A DNA stretch of 64,000 nucleotides from Mycolicibacterium sp. J2 (GCF_026240945.1 NZ_JAPFPY010000019.1:62001-126000); one strand, 5' to 3'. Shown: positions 25,523 through 34,896, counted from the stretch's first letter. Numbers and translations are program-made. The notes: generated by a model from the sequence alone, not told the origin.

Positions 25523-26334
25523 AAATCTTGGTCACCGGTGCCACCGGTTTGGTCGGCGCCCGACTGCTGCCGCGCTTGATCGAAGACGGTCACGAGTGCC
25601 GCGCGCTGGTGCGTCGGCCCGGATCGATGACAGCGGACGTCACCGAGACGGTCGCCGAACTGTCCGATACCGGGTCACTCGCAGCAGCGGTCAGCGGCAT
25701 CCAGGCAATCGTGCATCTGGCCGCCGCGTTCCGCACCACTGACACCGATCTGATCTGGAAAACGAACCACGAGGGAACCATCAACCTCATCTCGGCGGTC
25801 CAGCAGCACGCACCCACGGCACGCCTCATCATGGCGAGTACCGCCCATATCTACGATGCCGATGGCGCGCGCCCAGGCCGCGAGGACGACCCGGTGGAGC
25901 CGAAGCTGGCCTACCCGGCGAGTAAGCTGGCCGCCGAGAATGCCTTGCGCACAAGTGGTCTGACGTGGTCCATCCAGCGTTACGGCTTCGTCTACGGCGA
26001 CGGTGATGGTCACTTGGAATCGCTGGCCGCCCACGTCGCGAATGCCGGAATGCACCCGGCTCAGCGAATGAGCCTCGTCCATCACCGCGACATCGCGACC
26101 GCGACCCGCATCGCACTCACCGGCGCGTGGGACGGCCGCATCGTCAACATCACCGACGACGCACCGACAACACTGTACGAACTCGTCGCCATCGGCGGCG
26201 GCACCATGGCCCCGTCGTCGCAGGCATTGGCGCATCCGTGGCGTCTACACATGGACGGTGGCCTCGCGCGCCGGCTTGGCTTCCGACCCAACGTACGCAC
26301 GATCCACCACGCCATCGAGCAAGAAATGTTGTGA
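25519..26334 (+). CDS. NAD(P)-dependent epimerase/dehydratase-like protein
   Basis: 271 residues of the extended SDR family. The start MKILVTGATGLVGARLLPRL gives the NAD(P) motif GATGLVG at 7-13; ASTAHIYDADG and YPASKLAAENAL supply the Ser and Tyr-x3-Lys active-site elements. Substrate unknown. Coupled to the MarR gene upstream, so it is likely induced by the regulator's ligand. Confidence 0.83.
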   Translation: MKILVTGATGLVGARLLPRLIEDGHECRALVRRPGSMTADVTETVAELSDTGSLAAAVSGIQAIVHLAAAFRTTDTDLIWKTNHEGTINLISAVQQHAPTARLIMASTAHIYDADGARPGREDDPVEPKLAYPASKLAAENALRTSGLTWSIQRYGFVYGDGDGHLESLAAHVANAGMHPAQRMSLVHHRDIATATRIALTGAWDGRIVNITDDAPTTLYELVAIGGGTMAPSSQALAHPWRLHMDGGLARRLGFRPNVRTIHHAIEQEML

Positions 26335-26377
26335 GATCTGTTCGACGATGGCACTGTCCGGCCAGCGTCATGTAGCT

Positions 26378-26833
26378 TCACTGCGACTCAGAGAGACGCC
26401 GAGGAGACAGATTCTCACCGCTGCGATCGACCATTTTCGGGAACCACGGCGCACCCCGCAACGGGCGGTAGTCGGCGGCCGCGAAAGCTGCTGCGGCGGC
26501 GGATATCAAGGCCAGAATGAGAGCTGGCTGACGGATGGCGTGAGGGGGCAGACTGTAGAACAGCAGCCACGCCAGCGTCGCGGTGGTGATGACTCCAAGT
26601 CCATCGGTCGCGCCGATGATCGACACGTCGGGCCTGTTCAGGCCGATCTGCCCGCCGGTGATCGCGGTGGTCAACGCGCAGACCGCCAATGCTGCGCAGA
26701 GAGGGAAGGTGAGCTTCCACAGTCCCCATGCGACGCGGTCGACGTCGTGAATGTCGTTCCACGGCAGGAGTAGTGCGACAACCAGCAGGGCACCGGCTGT
26801 GCCACAGATCAGTCGTCGAATCAATGCAGTCAT
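26378..26833 (-). CDS. Four-helix membrane protein, unknown function
   Basis: 151 residues with four predicted membrane helices, at about 10-25, 40-60, 77-95 and 100-122, and a short polar tail. I do not recognise a family. It lies alone, divergent from the XRE regulator 107 bp away, and convergent with the epimerase-like gene. Confidence 0.55.
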   Translation of the reverse strand: MTALIRRLICGTAGALLVVALLLPWNDIHDVDRVAWGLWKLTFPLCAALAVCALTTAITGGQIGLNRPDVSIIGATDGLGVITTATLAWLLFYSLPPHAIRQPALILALISAAAAAFAAADYRPLRGAPWFPKMVDRSGENLSPRRLSESQ

Positions 26834-26926
26834 GTCAGTCTCCTCACGGTCCTACCGGTGATCGTCGCGTTCGGAGGTCGTCGTGTCGATTACGTCGAGG
26901 TAATGGAGCGGCCGCCCTGATACGGC

Positions 26927-26932
26927 TACAGT
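26927..26932 (+). promoter_or_regulatory. Probable -10 element of the leaderless XRE gene
   Basis: TACAGT ends 8 nt before the ATG at 26941. No Shine-Dalgarno is visible, so the transcript probably begins at or next to the start codon. Confidence 0.4.
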
Positions 26933-26940
26933 CGGTGTGA

Positions 26941-27747
26941 ATGACCACCGTCAGCTCCAGTGCTCAGGTCGGGCAATCGTTGCGCGACTGGCGGCAACGG
27001 CGTCGGCTGACGCAACTGGAGCTTGCCCTCGAAGCCGGCGTATCGGCCCGACATCTGAGTTTCGTCGAGACGGGCCGCTCCAAGCCCGGACGAGAGATGC
27101 TGCTGCGCCTTGGCGAGCGGCTCGACATGCCGTTCCGGGAACGCAACCGGTTACTGCTTGCCGCCGGGCACGCCCCGGCGTTCCCCGAGCACTCGTTCGG
27201 GGCTCCCGAACTCGCCCCGGTCCGGGAGGCGCTGGAGCGGATTCTGAAAAGTCATGAGCCGTATCCGGCCGTCGTCTTCGACCGGCGTTGGAATCTGGTC
27301 GCCGCAAACGCCGCCATCGAACCGCTCATCGCGACCATCGACCCTGCTCTGCTCAGTCCGCCTGTCAACGTCATGCGCGTCGCCTTCGAGTTGATCCCGT
27401 GGATCACCAACGCCCGCGACGTCATGAGCTACTTTCGTGATCGCATTCAGCGCCAGCTCGCCGCCACCGCCGACGAGCAGCTCACCCAGTTGCTGGACGA
27501 GTTTGGCAAGTATCTGCCATCCGACGAGGACAATGCGACAACGGGTTCCGACTTCGCACACAATCTCGGCCCGGTCAGACTGCGAGCCCCCGATGGCGGA
27601 GAGTGGTCGTTCTTCGGCATGTTCGGCACGCTCGATATGCCTTTCGAGGTCACGCTGTCAGAGTTGGCCATCGAGTTGCTCTTTCCTGCCGATCGCGCGA
27701 CTGCCGACGCGTTCGAATCGTTTGCGCGCCAGCAAGACGAGAGCTAG
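26941..27747 (+). CDS. XRE-type regulator with MmyB-like ligand domain
   Basis: 268 residues. The N-terminal Cro/C1 helix-turn-helix is GQSLRDWRQRRRLTQLELALEAGVSARHLSFVETGRSKPGREML. The rest is the MmyB-like, PAS-like domain (YPAVVFDRRWNLVAANAAIEPL, NVMRVAFELIPWITNARDVM, and C-terminal FGTLDMPFEVTLSELAIELLFPAD). In Streptomyces and mycobacteria such proteins often sit beside the oxidoreductase they control; here the flank is a membrane gene (divergent) and a peptidase (convergent, 3 bp apart). A leaderless start is likely. Confidence 0.85.
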   Translation: MTTVSSSAQVGQSLRDWRQRRRLTQLELALEAGVSARHLSFVETGRSKPGREMLLRLGERLDMPFRERNRLLLAAGHAPAFPEHSFGAPELAPVREALERILKSHEPYPAVVFDRRWNLVAANAAIEPLIATIDPALLSPPVNVMRVAFELIPWITNARDVMSYFRDRIQRQLAATADEQLTQLLDEFGKYLPSDEDNATTGSDFAHNLGPVRLRAPDGGEWSFFGMFGTLDMPFEVTLSELAIELLFPADRATADAFESFARQQDES

Positions 27748-27750
27748 GCG

Positions 27751-28482
27751 TTACCGCGACAATCTCCGGACATCGAGTCCGGTCTCCCCCACCCCATCTT
27801 CGGTTCGCTCAACGAAATACGCACCGGCACTCTCGTTCTCGGCTACAGCTTCAGCAAGGTCAGTACCCCGATAGAGCAGGCCGGCACCGTCGTCCGTGGC
27901 ATAAGCCGATGGCAACACGCCCGCACCGACCAACTCATGTAGCAGAGGCCGACGCTGGTCTTCGGTGTCATAGTGCACCCCATTGGCGTAAGGCAGAAAC
28001 CCGAGACCGTTGGTGACGGGCCGCAACTGCGGACCGAACGAATCGGTGGTGCCTCCCGCATGCCAACAAATCGATCCGGCCGACACCCCGGTCAACACCA
28101 CACCCGCATGCCACGCCACCCGCAACGCTTCATCCATTCCGTGCAACCGCCACATTGCCAGCAATCCCGCCACGCTCCCGCCGAACACCCACACCACGTC
28201 CTGCTCCAGCAGATGAGCGGTGATGTCCTCGACCGTAGGCATCGGGAACAGGGCCACGTGCGACGCCACGAAACCACGAACTTGGGCGGCCTCGGTCAGG
28301 TGGTGCAGAACCGCCTTGTCGTCGCCCATCGCGGTCGCCAGCAGACAGATCCGCGGGGCCCGGCCGGTGACCCCGGAGAGCTCGACCGCGAAATCGGTCA
28401 TCGCGGTGAACTCGAACCGCGTGCGCCGGCCTGCGCCGATCCCACCGCTGGTTGCCAGGATCGTCGGAACATCAGCAGGCAT
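27751..28482 (-). CDS. Peptidase E-like (S51) serine peptidase
   Basis: 243 residues from the ATG at 28482, where family similarity begins (PTILATSGGIGAG). It carries VVWVFGGSVAGLLAMW (oxyanion region, about 97-111) and GVSAGSICWHAGG with nucleophile Ser134, the S51 pattern shared by aspartyl dipeptidase and cyanophycinase. Probably a cytoplasmic Asp-X dipeptidase or a related exopeptidase. Confidence 0.82.
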   Translation of the reverse strand: MPADVPTILATSGGIGAGRRTRFEFTAMTDFAVELSGVTGRAPRICLLATAMGDDKAVLHHLTEAAQVRGFVASHVALFPMPTVEDITAHLLEQDVVWVFGGSVAGLLAMWRLHGMDEALRVAWHAGVVLTGVSAGSICWHAGGTTDSFGPQLRPVTNGLGFLPYANGVHYDTEDQRRPLLHELVGAGVLPSAYATDDGAGLLYRGTDLAEAVAENESAGAYFVERTEDGVGETGLDVRRLSR

Positions 28483-28634
28483 AGTCGCGACGGTAGGCGA
28501 AGCCGCGGCCGGCGGCCAATTCGAAAACCCGAAACCGGCAGTGACTGGCTCCACTTCGCCTCGGCCGTGTGTCACCGATCAGTGCATGCGTCGCGCAGAA
28601 CTTGACTGGCTTAATCAGTTGGTGGCGTGGACTG

Positions 28635-29267
28635 TCAGCGACGCCGACGGCCCGGAGCGTCACCGGCTGCGTATATGGCGGGAAGGATCAACGTATAGAT
28701 CACTTCGCGCAGGAAACTGGCGTCGACCGTAAGTCCGCTGATCACTCGCATCAGGCCCATGGCGACGAGTGCATCGGCGACCACCGACCAATCCCGTTCG
28801 GGGACCTCGCCACGGCGCACCGCCTGCTGGATGATCACCGTGACCAATCGGCGCCCTTTGAACAGCAGCAGTTCATCCATGGCCGCGGCAAGCTCCGGGT
28901 CCCGAGTCGCTTCCAGCGCAACGCGCAGCACCAGGTCGTTAGAGACGAGATTGTCTTCTGTGAGCACCGCGCGTTCCACGATCTCGTCGAAATCACCTTC
29001 GAGGCTGCCGGTGTCCGGTATGTCCTCATCCACGAGTTCTGGCCGCCAATGCACCAGGACATCGGTCATCAAAGCCGCTTTTGACGACCATCGGCGATAG
29101 ATAGCTGCTTTCCCGACGCCTGCGCGCGCCGCGATGTCGTTCATGTTGGTCTTGGCGTAACCATGCTCGCTGAGCTCCGCCAGCGCAGCATCAAGGATGG
29201 CTGGGTCGCGCGTGCGATCCAGCCGTCCGTCGGTTCGTCGGCGCAGTTTCGACTCGGGCTCAGTCAC
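28635..29267 (-). CDS. TetR family regulator
   Basis: 210 residues. Helix-turn-helix: RDPAILDAALAELSEHGYAKTNMNDIAARAGVGKAAIYRRWSSKAALMTDVL. The C-terminal domain resembles the TetR_C group with ATRDPELAAAMDELLLFKGRRLVTVIIQQAVRRGEV. It lies downstream of the marR-mmpL-mmpS operon on the same strand, 103 bp away, and may control that operon or a distant one. Confidence 0.85.
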   Translation of the reverse strand: MTEPESKLRRRTDGRLDRTRDPAILDAALAELSEHGYAKTNMNDIAARAGVGKAAIYRRWSSKAALMTDVLVHWRPELVDEDIPDTGSLEGDFDEIVERAVLTEDNLVSNDLVLRVALEATRDPELAAAMDELLLFKGRRLVTVIIQQAVRRGEVPERDWSVVADALVAMGLMRVISGLTVDASFLREVIYTLILPAIYAAGDAPGRRRR

Positions 29268-29370
29268 TTTGTCCTGATTCCGTTGCTCATTTCCTACAGC
29301 ATCTCAGACCAGGACTTCGAGATGTGACCCGCAGCGATGATTCGCAGAGCGAATCGGCCGTTCCTGACCG

Positions 29371-29829
29371 CTAGAAGTCGCCGAGCAATCTCTCGAGTAC
29401 CGGGACTGCGGCGTGGATTGCCCTCCGGTCGTCGCTGTTCAAGCGCTGTAAGGCGGTTTCGATATCGCGCCGCCAAGATTCCATATGGGAATCGAACTCC
29501 TGCACGCCCGCCGCGGTTGGTTCGACCCATGAATTGCGGGTGGGGGCGGTGGCTGGTCGTCGGGAGATCAGGCCGTGTCGCCTCAGTCGGCTGACCGTGA
29601 CCGACATGCTGGGCAGGCTCACTCCCGTGGCCCGCGCCAGTTCGCAGACGCGGGCCCGGCCTCGTTCCACCACGAGTTGCAGGATCACGTACTGCGCCCG
29701 TGTCAGCTGTCCTGATGTCCTGCGCGTCATGTCGACATGCCGCGAGGCGACAAAGAGCTTGATAAACCTCCGCAACAGCGCCTCAGCCACGTCGATCGGC
29801 TCCGGGTCGGGGCGCGCGACCGTGGTCAT
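29371..29829 (-). CDS. MarR family regulator of the mmpS-mmpL operon
   Basis: 152 residues. Winged helix with TSGQLTRAQYVILQLVVERGRARVCELARATGVSLPSMSVTVSRLRRHGLISRRPA. Its start codon overlaps the mmpL stop (ATGA), so it is the third gene of mmpS-mmpL-marR. Regulators of mmpS5-mmpL5 (Rv0678) are also MarR proteins. Autoregulation through the palindrome at 33215-33234 is the simplest reading. Confidence 0.87.
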   Translation of the reverse strand: MTTVARPDPEPIDVAEALLRRFIKLFVASRHVDMTRRTSGQLTRAQYVILQLVVERGRARVCELARATGVSLPSMSVTVSRLRRHGLISRRPATAPTRNSWVEPTAAGVQEFDSHMESWRRDIETALQRLNSDDRRAIHAAVPVLERLLGDF

Positions 29830-32708
29830 GACGCGGTTGGTTGGGGAATCGGCGTGGTGTGGGGTTCGTCGGGTTCAGGCCCGGCTGGTGGCGGCGCGGG
29901 GTGAGTGATCTTGAAGGTGTTCAGCGGCCACCAGAACCAGCGTCCCAACGCGGCTGCGATGGACGGCGTCATGAATGAGCGCACGATCAGCGTGTCCACG
30001 ATCAGGCCAATACCGATCGTCATGCCGAGCTGACCCACCACACGCAGATCGGACACGATCATCGACATCATGGTGAAAGCGAACACCAAACCGGCTGCCG
30101 TAACGACACGCCCGGTGGCACCCATGCCGCGGATGATGCCGGTGTTGAGGCCGGCATGGATCTCCTCTTTCAGTCGCGATACGACCAGCAGGTTGTAGTC
30201 GGAGCCGACCGCCAACAAGATCACCATCGATAAGGGGAGAACGATCCACTGCACACCGATGCCCAGAATGTCCTGCCACAGCAGCACTGACAGACCGCAG
30301 GCGGTCCCTAGTGATGCCGCCACCGTTCCGACGATGACGAGCGCTGCCACCACACTGCGGGTGATGATCAACATGATCGCGAAGATCAGCAGGATCGACG
30401 CAATCACCGCAATCGCCAAATCGATCGACACCCCGTCCTGCATGTCGGAGTACAGCGAGGCGGTACCGGCGAGGGACACTTTGGCATTCGCCAACGGTGT
30501 TCCTTTCACGGCGTCAGCGACGACGTCCTTCATATCGCGAACGTGGTCGATTCCCTGCACCGATGCCGGGTCGCCTTGGTGGGTGATGATGAAGCGCACC
30601 GCTTTACCGTCCGGGGACACGAACATCTTCAAGCCACGCTCGAAGTCTGGGTTCTGGAAGACATCCGGCGGCAGGTAGAAGAAGTCGTCGTTCTTGGCCT
30701 GGTCGAAGTACAAGCCGATCTCAGTGGCGCCCTTGGCCAGTTCTTGCTGAGCAGCTTGAGTGCCGGCCTGAACACTGTGCGACGCCAGCATGAAATCGCG
30801 CATCTTGCCCATCGAATCAATCGTGGACTTCAGCACGGGCAACATTTGTGGCAGCAGTTGGTCCATCTTGTCCAGATCGGTGGTCAGCCCGCCGAGTTGA
30901 TCGGAAAGGGCATCGATACCGTCGAGGGCATCGAAGATGGACCGCAGCGATTGGCACATCGGAATGTCGAAGCAGTGCGGTTCCCAGTACAGATAGTTGC
31001 GGATCGGGCGGAAGAAGTCGTCAAAATCGGCGATGTGGTCCCGCAACTCCTGTGTCGTAGCGACCATGTCGTGCGTCTTGCCGACCATGCTGTGCGTGGT
31101 CGCAGTCAACTCGGTGGTGATAGCCAGCATTCGCTGCATACTCGCGATGGTCTTGGACAGCTCGTCAGCCTGCTCCAACATCGCCGCAGAGTTGTCGTTG
31201 TTGAACACCGCTGTTTGCAGGGTGCCGGCATTCTGCGCACCCAACAAGAACGGAATCGAGCTGTGCTCGATCGGTGAACCCAGCGGGCGCGTGATGGTCT
31301 GCACCCGATCAATGCCGCGCATGTGCACGACTGCCTTGGCGACTCGGTCGATCACCAACATGTCAGCGGGAGTACGCAAGTCATGATCGGCCTCCAGCAT
31401 CAGCAGTTCAGGGTTCATCCGAGCTTGGGAGAAATGCCGGTCGGCAACTCCCATCGCGAGGTTCGCGGGCATGTTGGCCGGAGTGAACTTCTGGTCGTTG
31501 TACTGCGGCACGTAGGTGAATAGAGCGACGAAGCCGATGATCGCGATGGCAGTGGTGACCACGATGATGGGGATGGGCCATCGCACCACCGCCGTACCCA
31601 CCTTGCGCCATCCCTTCTCTGACACCTGACGTTTCGGATCGAGAAGACCGAACTTCGATGCCACCGTCAGGACGGCGGGGGCCAGCGTGAGGGCTGCCGC
31701 GATGATCACCAGAACCGAGATGGCACAGGGCAATGCCATCGTGTTGAAGTACGGCAGGGTGGTCATCGTCAGGCACAAGCACACCCCGGCGATGGTCAGA
31801 CCCGAACCTAGGATCACGTGCGATACACCGTGGTAGGCGAGGTAGAACGCGTCTTCGCGATCTACCCCACGCGACCGTGCCTCGTGATATCGGCCCCAGA
31901 GGAAGATGACGTAGTCCGTTCCGGCCGCGAGCGCGAGCATCGTCACCATGCTGACCGCGTAGGGGGTGAGTCCGATCAGGTTGAGATTGCCTGCCGTAGC
32001 TGTGACACCCTGCGCTGCAAAGAGTTCGATGCCGATGATCACCATCGAGATGAGCATCGTCACAACGGAGCGGTAGATGATGACCAGCATCAGAATGATG
32101 ACACCCACCGACACCAACTCCATGACGGCCATACTCTGATGCCCGGCGACACTGGTGTCGGCGTTGAGGACGGTGTTGCCCGCGACGTGAGCTTTGATAC
32201 CTGGCGGAGCGGGAACCGAAGCAACGATGTCACGTACGGCGGCCACCGATTCGTGACTGGCACTGGTGCCCTGTGACCCGTTGAGGAAAATCTGTACGTA
32301 GGCGGACTTTCCGTCCACGCTCTGCGACCCGGCAGCGGTCAGCGGATCACTCCAGAAGTCCTGAACGTTTTGCACATGCTCGTGGTCGGCTTCCAGCTTG
32401 GCCACGATCTCGTCGTAGTACTTGTGGGCACTTTCGCCGAGCTTGTCGTCACCTTCCAGGACCACCATGGCCGAGGAGTCCGAATCGTACTGCTTGAACA
32501 CCTTGCCGATGTTCAACATCGCCTGATAGGAAGGCGCATTGGTCGGACTCAGGGGGACTGAGCGACTGGCTGCAACGTCATCCAGCGACGGCGTGACCAT
32601 GCCCAGCACCACCGCCAGGGCAACCCAGAACAAAATGATGGGAATGGAGAAGATTCGGACCATCCGTCCCATGAACGGGCGGTGCTGTTTCACATGCTGT
32701 GAGCTCAT
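29826..32708 (-). CDS. MmpL family RND transporter
   Basis: 960 residues, same architecture as the transporter at 2204: TM1 (IFSIPIILFWVALAVVLGMV), TM2-6 with LALAAGTDYVIFLWGRYHEAR, the large periplasmic domain with NYLYWEPHCFDIPMCQS, then TM7-12 with ILLAVGSDYNLLVVSRLKEE and a proline-rich C-terminal tail. The Asp-Tyr proton-relay pairs of both halves are present. Translationally coupled by ATGA to mmpS before and marR after. A glycopeptidolipid, siderophore or drug-efflux role is possible; the sequence alone does not decide. Confidence 0.93.
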   Translation of the reverse strand: MSSQHVKQHRPFMGRMVRIFSIPIILFWVALAVVLGMVTPSLDDVAASRSVPLSPTNAPSYQAMLNIGKVFKQYDSDSSAMVVLEGDDKLGESAHKYYDEIVAKLEADHEHVQNVQDFWSDPLTAAGSQSVDGKSAYVQIFLNGSQGTSASHESVAAVRDIVASVPAPPGIKAHVAGNTVLNADTSVAGHQSMAVMELVSVGVIILMLVIIYRSVVTMLISMVIIGIELFAAQGVTATAGNLNLIGLTPYAVSMVTMLALAAGTDYVIFLWGRYHEARSRGVDREDAFYLAYHGVSHVILGSGLTIAGVCLCLTMTTLPYFNTMALPCAISVLVIIAAALTLAPAVLTVASKFGLLDPKRQVSEKGWRKVGTAVVRWPIPIIVVTTAIAIIGFVALFTYVPQYNDQKFTPANMPANLAMGVADRHFSQARMNPELLMLEADHDLRTPADMLVIDRVAKAVVHMRGIDRVQTITRPLGSPIEHSSIPFLLGAQNAGTLQTAVFNNDNSAAMLEQADELSKTIASMQRMLAITTELTATTHSMVGKTHDMVATTQELRDHIADFDDFFRPIRNYLYWEPHCFDIPMCQSLRSIFDALDGIDALSDQLGGLTTDLDKMDQLLPQMLPVLKSTIDSMGKMRDFMLASHSVQAGTQAAQQELAKGATEIGLYFDQAKNDDFFYLPPDVFQNPDFERGLKMFVSPDGKAVRFIITHQGDPASVQGIDHVRDMKDVVADAVKGTPLANAKVSLAGTASLYSDMQDGVSIDLAIAVIASILLIFAIMLIITRSVVAALVIVGTVAASLGTACGLSVLLWQDILGIGVQWIVLPLSMVILLAVGSDYNLLVVSRLKEEIHAGLNTGIIRGMGATGRVVTAAGLVFAFTMMSMIVSDLRVVGQLGMTIGIGLIVDTLIVRSFMTPSIAAALGRWFWWPLNTFKITHPAPPPAGPEPDEPHTTPIPQPTAS

Positions 32709-33133
32709 ACGGATTTCACCAAGCAGTAGATGAACGGTTTGACAGTGTCGGTGCTCGCCCGGTCATCCCGCACGTTCCCGTCCACGGTGACACGGCACTT
32801 CAGGTCGCTGACGTCACGATCACCCTGGGCCATGATGTTCGCCGACATCGATGGCAATGTCGTGACGATGGTGAAAGACCATGGCAGCGGAGCATTCTCG
32901 ACCAGATGCGGTTGCCCGTTCTCGTCGAGATAGTTGACCGTCACCGTTCCCCCCGAACCGGTGATGTCGTAGGTGATGTGTTTCGGGTTGAAGTTGGCCG
33001 TGACTCCCGATTGCTCGGCCACGGCGGGCACATGCTGGCCCGATTCCCGGATCCGCACTATCGCATAGGCACCGACGGCAACCACCACCGTCAACAGCAG
33101 CGGCACCCAGAACCGCTTCAGCACTGCGTACAC
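32705..33133 (-). CDS. MmpS family membrane accessory protein
   Basis: 142 residues: one N-terminal membrane helix (FWVPLLLTVVVAVGAYAIV), then the MmpS domain with HITYDITGSGGTVTVNYLDENGQPHLVENAPLPWSFTIVTTLPSMSANIMAQG and two Cys (one in LKCRV, one in IYCLV) likely to form a disulfide. First gene of mmpS-mmpL-marR; 82 bp upstream lies a perfect palindrome. Confidence 0.9.
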   Translation of the reverse strand: MYAVLKRFWVPLLLTVVVAVGAYAIVRIRESGQHVPAVAEQSGVTANFNPKHITYDITGSGGTVTVNYLDENGQPHLVENAPLPWSFTIVTTLPSMSANIMAQGDRDVSDLKCRVTVDGNVRDDRASTDTVKPFIYCLVKSV

Positions 33134-33214
33134 ACCGCACCCCTGCCCGGACCAGGCCGGCTACCCCGCACTGCACTGTACGAGGAGCCGACCATTCGGT
33201 TATGATGTCCAACA

Positions 33215-33234
33215 GACGGAACTTGAGTTCCGTC
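33215..33234. promoter_or_regulatory. Perfect 9+2+9 palindromic operator of mmpS-mmpL-marR
   Basis: GACGGAACT and AGTTCCGTC are exact inverted copies around TG. On the mmpS strand a TTGACG hexamer overlaps the outer arm, so the site probably covers a -35. The co-transcribed MarR is the first candidate binder, the nearby TetR the second. It also lies 182 bp upstream of the divergent DUF732 gene. Confidence 0.7.
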
Positions 33235-33415
33235 AAAAGCACGAGCAGGACTCTACACCACAGTCCCGCGATGTCGAGTCGGAGCGAGGGACGTGCGCCA
33301 CACGAACACCAAGAAGGCGTCGAGGCCCGCAATTGCGCACCGCCACAGACGAACCCGCCACCGGCCCCGTAATAGCGCCGTCGGCGGCGTGATTACCACA
33401 CGAGAGCAGGTCAGC

Positions 33416-33781
33416 ATGAAACACCGCATCACTACTGCTTCGATGGCGGCGGCACTGCTGGCCACCGGGCTCGCGCTGGCGCCGTACGCGCAGGCGGATC
33501 CGGCTTATGACCGGGATCCGGACACCAACTTCGCCCACGAATTGCACACCTACGGCATCTACGGGCAAAAGGACTACAACGCCTGGATCGGCAAACTGGT
33601 CTGCAAACGCCTCTACAACAACGTCGACCACGACGCCTACGCCTCAGCAAAATTCATCGGCGACAACCTCGACCGCCACAACAGCACCCAACAGAACTGG
33701 CAATTCCTCGGTGCGGCCCTGAACTACTACTGCCCCGACCAACGCGTCATCCTCGACCAGGTCGCGGCCGCCCAGCACTAG
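33416..33781 (+). CDS. DUF732-like secreted protein
   Basis: 121 residues from the ATG at 33416, where a signal peptide begins (ITTASMAAALLATGLALAPYAQA, cleavage after AQA). The mature part fits DUF732: FAHELHTYGIYGQ, a first Cys in LVCKRL, and a second in LNYYCPDQ, probably a disulfide. Function unknown; the family is abundant in mycobacterial culture filtrates. The DUF5078 gene follows after 12 bp, likely one transcript. Confidence 0.75.
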   Translation: MKHRITTASMAAALLATGLALAPYAQADPAYDRDPDTNFAHELHTYGIYGQKDYNAWIGKLVCKRLYNNVDHDAYASAKFIGDNLDRHNSTQQNWQFLGAALNYYCPDQRVILDQVAAAQH

Positions 33782-33793
33782 GAAGGAACACCC

Positions 33794-34243
33794 ATGACGC
33801 ACAGAGGAATCCGATTCGGTGTCGCCGCAGCAGCCCTGGCCGGCGCCCTGGCCACCTCCGGCATCGCCTCAGCCGATGCCACCGACGACTACCCCATCCC
33901 CAACCGCATCCTGCGCACCCCCTGCACCGCCGAACAAATCATGGCCGCCGCCCGCGACGTCGAACCCGTCTACTACGAGCGCTACATGATCGACTACAAC
34001 AACAAACCCGCCGCCGACCAACAAGGCGCCCAAGACCGCATCCACTGGTTCTTCTCCCTGGACTACGCCGGCCGCCGCCAATACTCCGAAGACACCGCCA
34101 CCAACGCCTTCTACGAACAAATGTCCTGGCGCTGGCCCAACTGGGCCAAACTGTTCTTCAACAACAAAGGCGTGGCCGCCCACACCACCGACATCTGCCA
34201 GAACTACCCAGCAGGCGACATGTCCGTCTGGGACTGGCACTAG
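33794..34243 (+). CDS. DUF5078-like secreted protein
   Basis: 149 residues: signal peptide (FGVAAAALAGALATSGIASA) and a mature part with PCTAEQIMAAARDVEPVYYERYMIDYNNKPAADQQ and a C-terminal Cys (DICQNYPAGDMSVWDWH). Matches the mycobacterial DUF5078 pattern; role unknown. AAGGAA precedes the ATG. It forms a pair with the DUF732 gene. Confidence 0.72.
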   Translation: MTHRGIRFGVAAAALAGALATSGIASADATDDYPIPNRILRTPCTAEQIMAAARDVEPVYYERYMIDYNNKPAADQQGAQDRIHWFFSLDYAGRRQYSEDTATNAFYEQMSWRWPNWAKLFFNNKGVAAHTTDICQNYPAGDMSVWDWH

Positions 34244-34296
34244 AGACAGCGGACAACCTGCACCCACATCCGCAACGCCGGCCGCCACATCATGGA

Positions 34297-34313
34297 TCCG
34301 CCTCGAGGGCGGA
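34297..34313 (+). terminator. Possible hairpin after DUF5078
   Basis: TCCGCC and GGCGGA pair around five bases, 54 bp after the DUF5078 stop. There is no U-tract, so it may be a weak mycobacterial-type terminator or chance in GC-rich DNA. Confidence 0.25.
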
Positions 34314-34356
34314 AGCCATCTGTGCGATTCTTGTGCATCGACTTGGAGGAGACTCG

Positions 34357-34896
34357 ATGTACCCGATGACGCGCTGGATGGCGGCCCCGGTGATGCTGGC
34401 CGCGACGGCGGCACTCGCAGCCTGTTCGTTCTCAGCCTCGGTGGGCGACAACACGGTCAGCAAGGACCAGGTCCAGAATCAGATCAGCGAGAAGGTCACC
34501 GAGCAGGGCGGCACGAAACCGGCGTCGGTGACATGCCCGGGCGACCTCAAGGCCGAGGTCGGTGCCACTCTGGACTGCAGGATGTCCGACGGCGCCAAGG
34601 ATTATGGCGTCAACGTCACCGTCACCAGCGTCGACGGTAAGACGGTGAACTTCGACATCGTCCAGACCGTCGACAAGAACGCCGTGGCCGAGCAGATCTC
34701 CCAACAACTCACCCGGCAGGTCGGACGCGCCCCCGAATCGGTGACCTGCCCCTCGGACCTCAAGGGCGACAAGGGCCAGACGCTGCGCTGCCAACTCACC
34801 GACTCAGGTGAGACCTACGGCGTGACCGTCACCGTCACCAGCGTCAAGGGTGGCGATGTGAAGTTCGACTTCAAGGTCGACGACCAACCGCAGTGA
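34357..34896 (+). CDS. Lipoprotein with two DUF4333 domains
   Basis: 179 residues from the ATG preceded by GGAGGAG. Lipobox LAAC at about residue 22, then two copies of the DUF4333 module: about 36-100 (VTCPGDLKAEVGATLDCRMSDG) and 105-172 (VTCPSDLKGDKGQTLRCQLTDSG), each with two Cys. The module is common at the outer end of mycobacterial membrane proteins; function unknown. Its last 26 bp overlap the 3' end of the convergent monooxygenase gene. Confidence 0.82.
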   Translation: MYPMTRWMAAPVMLAATAALAACSFSASVGDNTVSKDQVQNQISEKVTEQGGTKPASVTCPGDLKAEVGATLDCRMSDGAKDYGVNVTVTSVDGKTVNFDIVQTVDKNAVAEQISQQLTRQVGRAPESVTCPSDLKGDKGQTLRCQLTDSGETYGVTVTVTSVKGGDVKFDFKVDDQPQ

